From Glandiceps talaboti (Eukaryota; Hemichordata; Enteropneusta; Spengelidae): a stretch of DNA of 64,000 bases. Position 1 is the first letter of the stretch. Every line of letters starts with the position of its first letter. Made by a program: the position numbers and the translations under genes. The notes beneath the pieces are model-generated. The model was not told the DNA's origin and ran no database searches. It saw only the letters and a list, made by a program, of their open reading frames with translations. This document shows, one piece after another, positions 26,401-37,109 of the stretch. The stretch lies in assembly GCF_964340395.1 (NCBI RefSeq), contig NC_135555.1:24893725-24957724 (forward strand), in the 5' to 3' direction.

Positions 26401-29400
26401 AGGTAATCTAAGGTGAAAGTGATGTATGACACTAGCTAGGCAACCTCTGTGATGCATGACACTATCTAGGCAACCTCTGTGTTGCTAGGCAACCTCTGCT
26501 ACATTGACAATGTTAAGGGATCTTACAAAAACAAGAGCAGCAGCTGGAAATATATTTTATGGAAGTTGCCTGAGAAGTTTTATGTCATTTCAGTCTCTGC
26601 AACATTATACTGATAAGTCAAGTGAATGAAACTAATGCATTTTATTTACTTAGTTAATATCCAATATTTTATTAAACAATGTGAATTGACACGGTATTCT
26701 TCCCACTTAACTGGCCTGAAGAGTTCTAGTACAGTACAGGCTATTTACAAGTACCTGTATGTTGATTAAGTATTATATTAGTAGTTAACAATAACCTCAC
26801 CTCCTGATGGCTTTCTCTCACGTTATCAAATCTTGTAGCCACTAATCTTCGACATGAACCATGTCTAGTCTTGGATGAATGTGATGATTGATATTGTTCC
26901 TGAATTGCGTTATTGAGTTGTCCAAGTGCAAATTCAGCTAAAATGGCATTGTTTGTATTATTGTGTACTTTGGAATCATACCCTTGGCAAATGCACAGAT
27001 TGGGTTGGAGTCGAGGTATGGAATTGCATGTTCTGTCTTCTGGTATGTGTTTGAACAACCCATGTGGATGTAAAGCATATTTTTTACTTCTAGGATCAAC
27101 TTGTTGGTTTTTATTTTGTGGAATCATGGACTTGACCATGTAATGTAAATCTAAAATACTGATTAACCTGTGCTGGTTATGTTTCAAAGCTGCCATTTTC
27201 TCAGGTCCTAGCATCTTGGCAACTGTCTTTGGTACAATAATGAAGAGAAATGGGTTGAACATTTCAATTCTTCCTTCCTCTGTTTGTTCAATGAATTGAC
27301 CATAAGCATTGCCATGATCTGCATACATGATTGTAATAGTGTTCTGCTGTTGTGACAGCTGGCCAATATAGTCAGCCAGGTTTTTATCAAGGGTTTGAAC
27401 ACGACGGCCAGAATCTTCATGGGCGACATTGAGAATAACATGGTTGAAAAATGGCTGTTTTATCTTGTCCATGGCATTATGATAAAGTTTGAGATATTGT
27501 AAAATATACTCATGTTGGTACTGTCCATTATAGCATACAGCATCTGGTCCATGAAATGGATCATTATGAAGATTGACTCGAAGTATTTCACAACTTGTCA
27601 AAGCCACATCAAACCTATCAATCTGTGCAGTTTGTAAAGCTTCTTTAAATTTGTGCCATCTTTCTTCTAATTTGAGATCCGGATACAGAGCCAAAAGATT
27701 CTTAGCAATTCCCCACTCCCAAGTCCAGCAAAGATCCTCAATCCATGCAGTTTCATATCCATGTTTTTTAAACTCTTTCAACAGTACTTCAGACCGTAGT
27801 GGTTCTGGTGGTAAGTCTTGAGTGCCAAACTGATTCTTATCATCCAAAATTTGGCCTGTAAAAAATGCTAGCAAGTTTTCATATGTCCTGCCCTTCAAGG
27901 ACTGCATGAGTTCAAAATCTAAAACCATAGAATCATTACCATTGTTCAGTTCATTAAATTTTTCAATTGTCCTTGGGAGGGATCGGAAAAAATGATGTCT
28001 GGAAACTGAGTCCAGAAGAAAGACATTAATATTAATGTAGTTATTTGTATGTACTGCTTTATGTTTGGTTACTTTTGGTGGAAGTATCATTAACTGACGT
28101 GCATAACGACCAACCAAATGCTCTTTTCCTGCTAAAATAAGATCATCTTCATACGCTTCATCATCATTGTCTTCATAATTGGAATCATCAGCTATTTCAT
28201 CATCACTATCCATATCATTATTGTTGAATAGTTTGCGACACTTGATGAAGACAAAGCCATGATGCTGGAATCGGTTTCTTACATCTGTGAGATTTGTGAT
28301 AAACGCTTGAAGCTTCGAAATTGTAGGAAAGTCTTGCCAGCGAAGAATACCTAAATGTTCTTGTATGGTTGCTATGGAAACTTGACTCTTTGGATCACAG
28401 ATATCATTGTAACACTTCACAGCATTTTTTCTTTCCTATGATAATGTGACAAAAATGATATGAGATTAATATTATCGAAACAGTCAAGATGTACTGTACT
28501 CTGTGAATTCTGATCAATGTTAAATTATCTTTATATTCCTTTAACAAAGTATTTCAGCTAATTAGATGAAGACAGTATGGGTAGGCAACTGATTATAAAT
28601 GAAGGATATATAAGTATGAAATGATGAATGTGTGCTTACTATGTTACTATGCACCCATCTGATCTTCCACAAATCCCCCCATCTTAACTTCCACCAATTA
28701 TTCACCCACCAATCCCATCCTACCTTCCACCAATCCATCCTACCTTCCACCAATTAATCCATCCACCCAGTGGCACCCACTCATCCATCCTACCTTCCAC
28801 CAATCCACCCATCCATCCATCCTACCTTCCACCAATCCACCCAGCCTACCTTCCACCAATCCATCCATCCATCCTACCTTCTAGCTACCAATCTACCCAC
28901 TCACCCATCCTACCTTCCACCCATCCATCCATCCATCCTACCTTCTAGCTACCAATCTACCCACTCACCCATCCTACCTTCCACCAATCCACTCATCCAT
29001 CCATCCATCCATCCTACCTTCTAGCTACCAATCTACCCACTCACCCATCCTACCTTCCACCAATCCACCCATCCATCCATCCTACCTTCTAGCTACCAAT
29101 CTACCCACTCACCCATCCTACCTTCCACCAATCCACCCATCCATCCATCCATCCATCCTACCTTCCACCAATCCACCCAGCCTACCTTCCACCCATCCAT
29201 CCATCCATCCTACCTTCTAGCTACCAATCTACCCACTCACCCATCCTACCTTCCACCAATCCACCCATCCATCCATCCATCCTACCTTCTAGCTACCCAC
29301 TCACCCATCCTACCTTCCACCAATCCACTCATCCATCCATCCATCCTATCTTCTAGCTACCAATCTACCCACTCACCCATCCTCCCTTCCACCAATCCAC

Positions 29401-30695
29401 CCATCCATCCATCCATCCTATCTTCTAGCTACCAATCTACCCACTCACCCATCCTACCTTCCACCAATCCACCCATCCATCCTATCTTCTAGCTACCAAT
29501 CTACCCACTCACCCATCCTACCTTCCATCTCAGACCACTACAGAGAACAGTCTAGAAACACCAATTATATTACGGTAGGTGTGAAACTCTTAATCCCTCT
29601 TCCTATTCTCACTATCTTCCTTCAAGCATGCCTTTTGTTTTAAACTCTCTCTGAAGACTGCCGAACGTTGTGCAAAATGATACTTCAGGTCTTTCTTTTT
29701 TTGCGATTGACTCGAAGAGGTCAAAGGTTAGCAAGAATTGTCTATGACCGGAAACAAAGACCATCACGCAGTCAGAATCAAAATCACTGCAGTTTCAAAT
29801 GAGTTATGTTCTGTTGAAGTTGCTTGTTCCTAGCAACCTGTATTTATAAATATATAATAAGTGACTTTTAAAAGGATTTTGACACGGGAATTCAAATATC
29901 AAGAGATTATTGGGTTTTTTCCACGGGTAAGTCAGAAGGTGAATCATTGAATCGTCCATTGCTGCACCATTGTACATATGCTACTTTTTGCTGTAAGTTC
30001 TTTTGAACAAGCGACCTATCGGCCGGAATAGCTCTGCTGTTTTTGGAGGAGATTTTGTACCATGTAAGAGTCACCAGGTTCTATCTATTGATATTACACT
30101 TCAATGTTCTTTCACAAGCTGTCATTGGTCAGAATCGAATCACATGACCTAATTTAAATAGACTATTGCCCGTGTGATGATATTGCCCACGCGTGCACCG
30201 GCTAATGCCCAGCACTGGATTTATTTTGACCGTTGCACATCTATTCTGTGCATGTTTTCCAGGTTTATTATTTAATTCAGCTCCTCCACTATCCAGTTAT
30301 GTTTCAGCAAATTAATAAAGTGGTTAGTGGTTTCACATGATGACTAACACACACAGTCACTATAGATCACAGATATTTTGGATTTTGAACATAACAAACT
30401 GTTTAATTTAAATTATTTTGAACATTCTGAGAGTGAATTTTATTATGATCAACAATGGCAGATGTGATATCTTGACAGGTATACAAAATAAATCTGATGT
30501 GAGGCACACGCTACCGATGTCGTACACATCAACAACACCCAACAAATGCAGACAATGGGAGATCGTGCAAGACATTCCTCAGTACCATCAACCAGCCAGA
30601 CCGCAGTCAATCAATTCCCACAGTTATCCGGAATGTTTTCAAACACACAGATTAGCAGTGGATCTTTCAATTTCACATTTCATGTCGCTGGAAAC

Positions 30696-30731
<36 letters not shown>

Positions 30732-33700
30732 GTCAAAGTTCTAGTCAGTGTGATTACATTGTTAATGCCGCAGACAATCCGTAATCTTCTCTGATTTTGA
30801 TGAAATTTAACTTTTATAATATTGTCCATTTTGAATGTATTTGCTGAATACGGTTATATAGGACACTATGAATACCACACTGTTGAATTTTATCTGTTTC
30901 TACTACTAAAATAATCATGTACGCATTTCTTCTGATCGGTTTTGTGAATGAATCAGAGCAGAGCTAACTAGCGAGAACAGGTTGACAACAAATAATTTGC
31001 ATATAAATTCTTATTGAGAGGGCCAACAGATATTAAAAGTTGATTTGTAAATAAACTAGAATGTTATGAACCCTATCTAACCTAAGTTATGATCATTCAA
31101 GTCTTCTTTTATAGCTTCAGGCTAAAAACACTTTGTTTGCTAAGACCTCAGAACAACACGCCATCTTGTTTTCTGGAATAAACCATTCTGTAGAAGGTAG
31201 TCTCATAGAAGGGGTGATGATTTCGGATTTATGCTGGTCACTTGTCGTTGAGGGCGCATGGTGAATAGAACTACATTGCTTGTTGTCTGTCGTCTATATG
31301 GTGTCTTTTGAAAAGTGCCTGTTTACTTCAGTCTAGTGGGCTGATTTCCAATATGGTGTCGATCAAAATAAACATGAATTTAATTTACATATTTAATGAA
31401 TACAATAAAAAAATCATCAAAAATAGAAAAGAACATGTGCTGACTTGAAATTAACAAATCTAAGTAAGATATGCTGTGCGCATCTACATGACAAATGTTA
31501 CAGCAATCTGACAAATAGTATTTGAGAAGATGATGAAAATGTCATTTTTAACAAAAAATTCATCAAAAATTGAAAATGGCACAGATCAACTTGGCATGAT
31601 GATGAACAAATTGAAAGTAAACTAACCACCAGTAACTAGTCATAAAATTTTTACCGTGGGGAACCCTATCACTATCTGAGTTGAAAGTAAACTAACCACC
31701 AGTAATTAGTCATAAAATTTCACAGTGGGGAACCCTATCACTATCGAGTTGAAAGTAAACTAACCACCAGTAACTAGTCATAAAATTTCATAGTGGGGAA
31801 CCCTATCACTATCGAGTTGAAAGTAAACTGACCACCAGTAATTAGTCATAAAATTTCACAGTGGGGAACCCTATCACTATCGAGTTGAAAGTAAACTAAC
31901 CACCAGTAATTAGTCATAAAATTTCACAGTGGGGAACCCTATCACTATCGAGTTGAAAGTAAACTAACCACCAGTAACTAGTCATAAAATTTCACAGTGG
32001 GGAACCCTATCACTATTGAGTTGAAAGTAAACTAACCACCAGTAACTAGTCATAAAATTTCATAGTGGGGAACCCTATCACTATTGAGTTGAAAGTAAAC
32101 TAACCACCAGTAAGTAGTCATAAAATTTCACAGTGGGGAACCCTATCACTATTGAGTTGAAAGTAAACTAACCACCAGTAACTAGTCATAAAATTTCACA
32201 GTGGGGAACCCTATCACTATCGAGTTGAAAGTAAACTAACCACCAGTAACTAGTCATAAAATTTCACAGTGGGGAACCCTATCACTATCGAGTTGAAAGT
32301 AAACTGACCACCAGTAATTAGTCATCAAATTTCACAGTGGGGAACCCTATCACTATTGAGTTGAAAGTAAACTAACCACCAGTAACTAGTCATAAAATTT
32401 CACAGTGGGGAAACCTATCACTATCGAGTTGAAAGTAAACTAACCACCAGTAACTAGTCATAAAATTGTTACCGTGGGGAACCCTATCACTATTGAGTTG
32501 AAAGTAAACTAACCACCAGTAATTAGTCATAAAATTTCACAGTGGGGAACCCTATCACTATCGAGTTGAAAGTAAACTAACCACCAGTAATTAGTCATAA
32601 AATTTCACAGTGGGGAACCCTATCACTATCGAGTTGAAAGTAAACTGACCACCAGTAATTAGTCATAAAATTTTTACAGTGGGGAACCCTATCACTATCG
32701 AGTTGAAAGTAAACTAACCACCAGTAATTAGTCATCAAATTTCACAGTGGGGAACCCTATCACTATCGAGTTGAAAGTAAACTGACCACCAGTAACTAGT
32801 CATAAAATTTCACAGTGGGGAACCCTATCACTATCGAGTTGAAAGTAAACTGACCACCAGTAATTAGTTATAAAATTTCACAGTGGGGAACCCTATCACT
32901 ATGGAGTTGAAAGTAAACTGACCACCAGTAATTAGTCATAAAATTGTTACCGTGGGGAACCCTATCACTATCGAGTTGAAAGTAAACTAACCACCAGTAA
33001 TTAGTCATAAAATTTCACAGTGGGGAACCCTATCACTATCGAGTTGAAAGTAAACTAACCACCAGTAACTAGTCATAAAATTTCACAGTGGGGAACCCTA
33101 TCACTATCTGAGTTGAAAGTAAACTAACCACCAGTAACTAGTCATAAAATTTCACAGTGGGGATCCCTATCACTATCGAGTTGAAAGTAAACTAACCACC
33201 AGTAACTAGTCATAAAATTTCACAGTGGGGAACCCTATCACTATTGAGTTGAAAGTAAACTAACCACCAGTAATTAGTCATAAAATTTCACAGTGGGGAA
33301 CCCTATCACTATCGAGTTGAAAGTAAACTAACCACCAGTAACTAGTCATCAAATTTCACAGTGGGGATCCCTATCACTATTGAGTTGAAAGTAAACTAAC
33401 CACCAGTAACTAGTCATAAAATTTCACAGTGGGGAACCCTATCACTATCTGAGTTGAAAGTAAACTGACCACCAGTAATTAGTCATAAAATTTCACAGTG
33501 GGGAACCCTATCACTATCAGTTGAAAGTAAACTAACCACCAGTAACTAGTCATAAAATTTCACAGTGGGGAACCCTATCACTATTGAGTTGAAAGTAAAC
33601 TAACCACCAGTAACTAGTCATAAAATTTCACAGTGGGGAACCCTATCACTATCGAGTTGAAAGTAAACTGACCACCAGTAATTAGTCATAAAATTTTTAC

Positions 33701-35382
33701 AGTGGGGAACCCTATCACTACCTAGTTGAAAGTAAACTAACCACCAGTAACTAGTCATCAAATTTCACAGTGGGGAACCCTATCACTATCGAGTTGAAAG
33801 TAAACTGACCACCAGTAACTAGTCATAAAATTGTTACCGTGGGGAACCCTATCACTATCGAGTTGAAAGTAAACTAACCACCAGTAATTAGTCATAAAAT
33901 TTCACAATGGGGAACCCTATCACTATGGAGTTGAAAGTAAACAGTTTGTTTGTGTTACTTCTAGATAGAGAATCTCCAGATCAGTTGTCAATTATGTTGT
34001 AGGGTCTGAGAATCAATTAACCAATGGTTACTGTAAACCATTACCAGGGAGGGAAATGAACAACTGTTAACAGTCCTTGGGCATCGCAGTAACACACCAA
34101 CACATGATTAGCCCTATTTAGTCACTGAGGGCCCACAGTACAATTATGCAGAAGATATTGGTACATACAAAACAGCCCTTTTATCAATGTGATGCTCCGA
34201 GGACTTTGAGAGAGTCTTCCATCCATACATCCACCCTACATTCAATCCATCAAGCCACTCACCCATCCTACCTTCCACGAATCCACCCATCCATCCTACC
34301 TTCCACGAATCCACCCATCCATCCTACCTTCCACGAATCCACCCATCCATCCTACCTTCCACGAATCCACCCATCCATCCTACCTTCCATGAATCCACCC
34401 ATCCATCCTACCTTCCACGAATCCACTCTTTCACTGCCTCCTTTATTATCAGATATTCAAAAGCTGTATAAATTACCTCATATTCACAAATGCTATAAAA
34501 CTCTTGATGACTACATGTTTCTGTTGGTGATGAAAAGAACAATTCCTCTGCCAGTTGACATGAGCCTCGAATTGGATGGATCCTCTGACAGGATTGATTT
34601 GATGGTAACAGTCTTAACTTGTCAGAACTCTTGAGGTGAGGTATAAAACATTGGTCTTTAACCTACAGACAAACAAACAGATAAATAACAATTATATTTA
34701 TACACATATACATCTCTTCCATTTGTTATTCAAAATGTAACGAACTAAATGACATTTTGTGTATCAGAATGACAGACAAATGTTTACATTCTTTCAGTAT
34801 TTCCATTGTTCACCATGGGTTTCAGTGGGACTCTGTGCATCCTGAAATTGATCTTTTGCATTCTTATATTGTTTGACAAAATGTAACCTGCCTCATTTTT
34901 TTCTGTCAACAACAATGGGTCATGAACAATTCTTCATCTACACATGCCCCTAGCAACATCCTTACTAAATTTCAGACCAATCTCAGATCTGCTTACAAAA
35001 AATTTTGTGACCCAAATCATGTTACAGTATCTATGGTGCAATCATTTTTACTTGAACAAATACCCATCTAGCCACTCTATGTACTGTCCCTAACAAATAC
35101 AAAGGCAATCAGTCTGGTGCCCCCCCCCCCCCCCACACACACACACACACACTTACTTACTGGTCTTTGTAAGTTGAGTTTCCTGACAACTTCTCCCATC
35201 AGGACATCAATATCATCATGTACAGCATCATCACTTAATTTCACTTGTTGACGGTTTGTCCAGTATTTGTACACAAACACTACTGCCAGCAACATGGCCA
35301 ATGTAAACATCATACGAAAGGATAAACAGCGATATCTGTATCTAGTTGACATACTTGTAAGGTAGCGATGACAAGCCCCCAT
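7870..35382 (-). CDS. DUF229 (sulfatase-like) type II membrane protein, four exons
   Basis: I assembled four coding segments: 35382-35161, 34629-34477, 28435-26801 and 8427-7870. Each junction has GT-AG ends and all are phase 0, giving 74+51+545+185 = 855 aa. Residues ~24-40 form one hydrophobic anchor after a basic N-terminus (type II topology); residues 75-130 are Cys-rich. The DUF229 core belongs to the alkaline phosphatase/sulfatase superfamily. It shows [17 protein letters not shown] (Asp267, Ser268), [17 protein letters not shown], and the metal-site-like YADHG (Asp498, His499). A Cys-containing NLCICQG follows at ~604-610, then a C-terminal domain. An acidic stretch near 200-223 (ProAspGlu-rich) is unusual. 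The enzyme activity of DUF229 proteins is not established. The last intron, 18,373 bp, is almost all satellite. Untranslated exons or an extra small exon cannot be excluded. Confidence 0.85.
8535..13886. repeat. 26/29-bp satellite, ~5.3 kb
   Basis: Roughly 200 tandem copies of TGTACATGTATGTAGTGACT plus ATTTCA (26 bp). A 29-bp form has CTA inserted to give TGTACTAGTGAC. Point variants include ACTTGTA, CACGTAC and GTGTGTA; several copies lack TAT (GTGACTTTCATG). It lies wholly in the last intron of the DUF229 gene. The unit contains the palindrome TACATGTA. Confidence 0.96.
13887..14084. repeat. Relic of a dispersed repeat between two satellites
   Basis: Contains AGCAACAAGACCACACCCAT, AACAGCCAAATGATCAC and TATTGCAAAGATAA. 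These are the reverse complement of modules in the repeat at 38.8-39.5 kb and 52.7-53.2 kb. Two modules are present. It is the only non-satellite sequence between the 26/29-bp and 33-bp arrays. Confidence 0.75.
14085..17342. repeat. 33-bp satellite, ~3.3 kb
   Basis: Roughly 100 copies of a 33-bp unit containing GATATAGAGTAGACAATTGA and ATTGGTCTCTGAT. Two alternating subtypes (ATTGAATTGG versus ATTACATTGG) differ at a few sites. Because 33 is a multiple of three and the minus strand lacks stops in all frames, long repetitive frames ([22 protein letters not shown] and similar) appear. They are not gene evidence. Confidence 0.96.
17343..17924. other. Unique spacer between satellites
   Basis: AT-rich sequence without a recognisable gene, in the last intron of the DUF229 gene. 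It has no similarity I can see to either flanking satellite. Confidence 0.6.
19993..20042. mobile_element. 36-bp palindromic insertion in satellite, copy 1
   Basis: A perfect hairpin at 20000-20035: 16-bp arms CATAGACAGTGGAGGG / CCCTCCACTGTCTATG around a GAGA loop. The 7 bp on each side are identical (GGTGAAG at 19993-19999 and 20036-20042). They correspond to one normal satellite word, so this reads as an insertion with target duplication. Confidence 0.75.
20181..20230. mobile_element. 36-bp palindromic insertion in satellite, copy 2
   Basis: Identical to the hairpin at 20000 including both GGTGAAG flanks, 188 bp away. The surrounding satellite variants also match, so this copy arose by local duplication of a block of about five units and not by a second insertion. 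Confidence 0.75.
26438..26510. repeat. Short degenerate GGCAACCTCTG repeat at satellite edge
   Basis: Three copies of CTAGGCAACCTCTG separated by satellite-like words (GATGCATGACACTATCTAGG). This is the transition from the array to unique intron sequence. Confidence 0.7.
26801..28435 (-). CDS. DUF229 gene exon 3 (catalytic-like core)
   Basis: A 545-codon exon holding the whole DUF229 core. The frame stays open past both splice sites. The acceptor is ATTATCATAG before GAAAGAAAAA, and the donor GAG|GTGAGG lies at 26800. Reading on into the intron would add only a short unrelated tail. The exon includes the DSVSR, TGQ, WTWEWG and YADHG motifs. Confidence 0.88.
28660..29530. repeat. CCATCC/CTACCTTCCACC tandem array
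   Basis: Irregular pyrimidine-rich array of words CCATCCATCC, TACCTTCCACCAATCC and CTTCTAGCTACCAATCTACC. Higher-order blocks of roughly 75-100 bp recur. Open frames here are Pro/His/Ser-rich by-products. Confidence 0.93.
29870..30380. repeat. Dispersed repeat also found near 42.5 kb
   Basis: The words AATAGCTC(T/C)(G/T)CTGTTTTT, CAGCTC(C/T)TCCACTAT and AATAAAGTGGTTAGTGGTTT occur in the same order at about 42490-42650, so this is a dispersed family copy. Boundaries are approximate. Confidence 0.6.
30691..30728. repeat. (TC)n microsatellite
   Basis: About 19 perfect TC dinucleotides. Confidence 0.95.
30795..31604. other. No gene recognised
   Basis: AT-rich intronic sequence. The 31.36-31.6 kb part has the AAAATTCATCAAAAAT and ATCAACTTGGCATGA words also seen at 42.9-43.7 kb, pointing to a degenerate dispersed repeat. 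Confidence 0.45.
31608..33945. repeat. 68-bp tandem array
   Basis: About 34 copies of a 68-bp unit containing GAGTTGAAAGTAAACTAACC, ACCAGTAACTAGTCATAAAA and GTGGGGAACCCTATCACTAT. Variant sites (AACTAGTC/AATTAGTC, TTTCACAG/TTGTTACCG) are shuffled along the array, indicating unequal exchange or conversion. It lies in intron 2 of the DUF229 gene. Confidence 0.96.
34215..34432. repeat. 28-bp CCATCC array
   Basis: About seven copies of a 28-bp unit with CCACCCATCCATCCTACC and TTCCACGAAT. It lies within 50 bp of exon 2 of the DUF229 gene and is related to the array at 28.7-29.5 kb. Confidence 0.93.
34477..34629 (-). CDS. DUF229 gene exon 2 (Cys-rich stem)
   Basis: 51 codons in phase 0 on both sides, with acceptor CCTCACCTCAAG and donor GAG|GTAATT. 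The peptide contains four Cys in a stem-like, Ser/Pro-rich context (for example [24 protein letters not shown]). The exon is too short to stand alone as a gene. It was found by joining compatible splice sites between exon 1 and the core exon, so it is an inference from phase and composition. Confidence 0.68.
35121..35152. repeat. Poly(C)-(AC)n tract next to a splice donor
   Basis: A C run of about 16-17 nt then (AC)n. On the sense strand of the DUF229 gene this is (GT)n then G-run, starting a few nucleotides after the exon 1 donor. Confidence 0.9.
35161..35382 (-). CDS. DUF229 gene exon 1 (signal anchor)
   Basis: Encodes 74 aa: a basic, Tyr/Arg-rich start, then the hydrophobic [18 protein letters not shown], then an acidic and Lys-rich stem. 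The donor is CCA|GTAAGTAAGT at 35160. It is immediately followed on the sense strand by (GT)n and a G run. A second in-frame ATG 10 codons in could also serve as start. Confidence 0.8.
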
Positions 35383-35992
35383 TTGTGATAAAAGTCTATC
35401 ATCTACTTTAAGACAATCCTATCCTGCTATATCCAAGAAGACACAAAATGTTTACATTTCAAGTCCTGATGAGCTGGGTCACTTTATACACGTAGTCACA
35501 TATACCACATATCAAGCATAATGAAAATATCAAAAGGTCTCTATTTTGATTTCTTGAAATGTGACAGTACATCAGTTGTATATTCACACTAGTCCTGTTT
35601 TAGTACATACAGGGTGTACTGTACATGTATGTACACCTATCACTGCATCCTTTCCACACTGTAACTGCAGCTGTTGCATGTATACACCTGTTACTGCATG
35701 TATACACCTGTATTACTGTATCTGCTATATACATCACTGCAAACGACCAATAATGTCATCTTCAATCCACTTTATCACCATCTCATGAAAGCCACATCTA
35801 AAACCTGTAGATAAAAACAGGCATTGAAATTTCCCTTAATGCATGTGACTCATAAAGTTATCTTTGTACTGTGTATTACATTGTATATACCCCGGACTAT
35901 ACCGTTTGTATGCACCAATAATTTATAAATAATGTTTTCATTTGGATGGGATATACATACCTACATACAACATGACGCACCTATGTTAGTGT
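35383..35992. other. Upstream region of the DUF229 gene
   Basis: No gene recognised. It should contain the promoter. Partial repeats of TGTATACACCTGT near 35680-35720 are seen. Confidence 0.4.
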
Positions 35993-36076
35993 TAGTCCTG
36001 CTTGCATACATTGTATGGAGTAAGTCGTCCCTGGTGTTTCAAGTGAAACATGTGCACCATCTGCAAGCAGGACTAT
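35993..36076. repeat. Hairpin with TAGTCCTGCTTGCA arms
   Basis: Arms TAGTCCTGCTTGCA and TGCAAGCAGGACTA lie about 55 bp apart. The left half, including GGAGTAAGTCGTCCC, resembles 54383-54420 (TAGTCCTGCTTGCATATACG then GGAGTAATCCGGGAC), so it is a dispersed MITE-like family. Confidence 0.6.
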
Positions 36077-36253
36077 AGTGTATGTGATAATCCATACTCG
36101 GATGTTTACACAGTATTCGGCAGATACAGATAGTCAGTCGTCTTATGCTTGGCTATAGGTGAAGGTTATTGAACTTGGTCACGGATCTAATCATGGGCTA
36201 ACACAGAAAGTTTATCGTGCAATACAACTTGTCACATACATGTACTGTATATG

Positions 36254-36854
36254 TACTGTGTTGGTGACGGATCAACTTGTCCCAATTTAAATCGTCCCAC
36301 TCAACTCGTCCAATTTTCAACTCACCCAAATTTCAACTCGCCCCATTTTCAACTCGCCCCAATGCTTTACAATATAATTTAACTGTGCATATATGAAATC
36401 GAAGGTAGTAGTACTCGGTTTGGAGGGTCTGTGGTATCTCGTATTCCACTAATGAAGTACCACTTGCACCGTAAACACATACTACAATACTTAGTTGCAG
36501 GAGAGGAGACACGTCACCAAAACCCATACGCGCGGAAGTCGTAAGCGTGTCAGTCACTGATATTCTCCCTGGTTATTATCATTATTATTTCTTATTTGTG
36601 TTGTAAATGTGATATTCCATGACTGAGGAAAGTTGTTGTGCTAGTATAAGTTCTAGATCTAGCAAAAACTTAACCAAAACCCACACCACTTTCTGCTACG
36701 AAATGTTACATTTTTCTGTCCCCGTACTTCGAGTCCATGTATCGTTTAGATTTATAAACGTTTACTAGTGTTGTTGGGGTGAGTTGAAAATGGGACGAGT
36801 TAAAAATGGGGCGAGTTGAAATTGGGACGAAGTCAATCGCAATCTACTGTGTTG
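36254..36854. mobile_element. Foldback/MITE element with subrepeat TIRs and 10-bp direct repeats
   Basis: The terminal regions 36264-36360 and 36774-36844 are inverted copies built of ~16-bp subrepeats (AACTCGTCCCATTTTC type). TACTGTGTTG flanks both ends (36254-36263 and 36845-36854), a likely target duplication. The interior is about 410 bp and has no transposase-like frame, so it would be non-autonomous. Confidence 0.7.
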
Positions 36855-36895
36855 TACCATAGACCCTACACCAAGTGTAGGGTCTATGGTTGTAC
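36851..36895. mobile_element. 31-bp palindromic insertion with 7-bp duplication
   Basis: The hairpin at 36858-36888 has 14-bp arms CATAGACCCTACAC / GTGTAGGGTCTATG around CAA. It is flanked exactly by GTTGTAC (36851-36857 and 36889-36895). It has the same termini and the same duplication length as the satellite insertion at 20000. Confidence 0.72.
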
Positions 36896-37109
36896 ATACC
36901 AATGCCATTGTATTACACATCAATCTCTGCCAACAATCTTCATATAATGTATGGTGATCAAAGCCGACAAAACAAGAATACCATTTCATGTTCTCAATTT
37001 CAGATGCTTGGTGCGTAGCTATACTTTGTGGTCTTTATCAAATGTCCAAATTCAGACCAGGCAATCAGGCATTCAAAGCGATATTATTAAACCACAAATA
37101 AAGACTGCT

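Larger units (their letters stand above)
17925..26437. repeat. 36/37-bp satellite, ~8.5 kb
   Basis: Roughly 230 copies of a unit containing GTGATGTATGACACTAGCTA and GGTAATCTAAGGTGAA. The A-run GAAGTG/GAAAGTG toggles between 36 and 37 bp. Other common variants are TATGAC/TATAAC, AGGTAATC/AGATAATC/AGATCATC, CTATCCAGG, and CTAGGG/CTAAGG. Segments of consecutive 36-mers produce [12 protein letters not shown] frames on the minus strand, which are by-products. It is the largest array in the window and is intronic. Confidence 0.96.
28436..34476. other. Second intron of the DUF229 gene, repeat-rich
   Basis: Between two phase-0 exons. It holds a CCATCC-type array, a stretch of unique sequence (about 29530-31600), a (TC)n run at 30691-30728, a 68-bp array and a 28-bp array. 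I see no convincing further exon in it. Confidence 0.6.
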
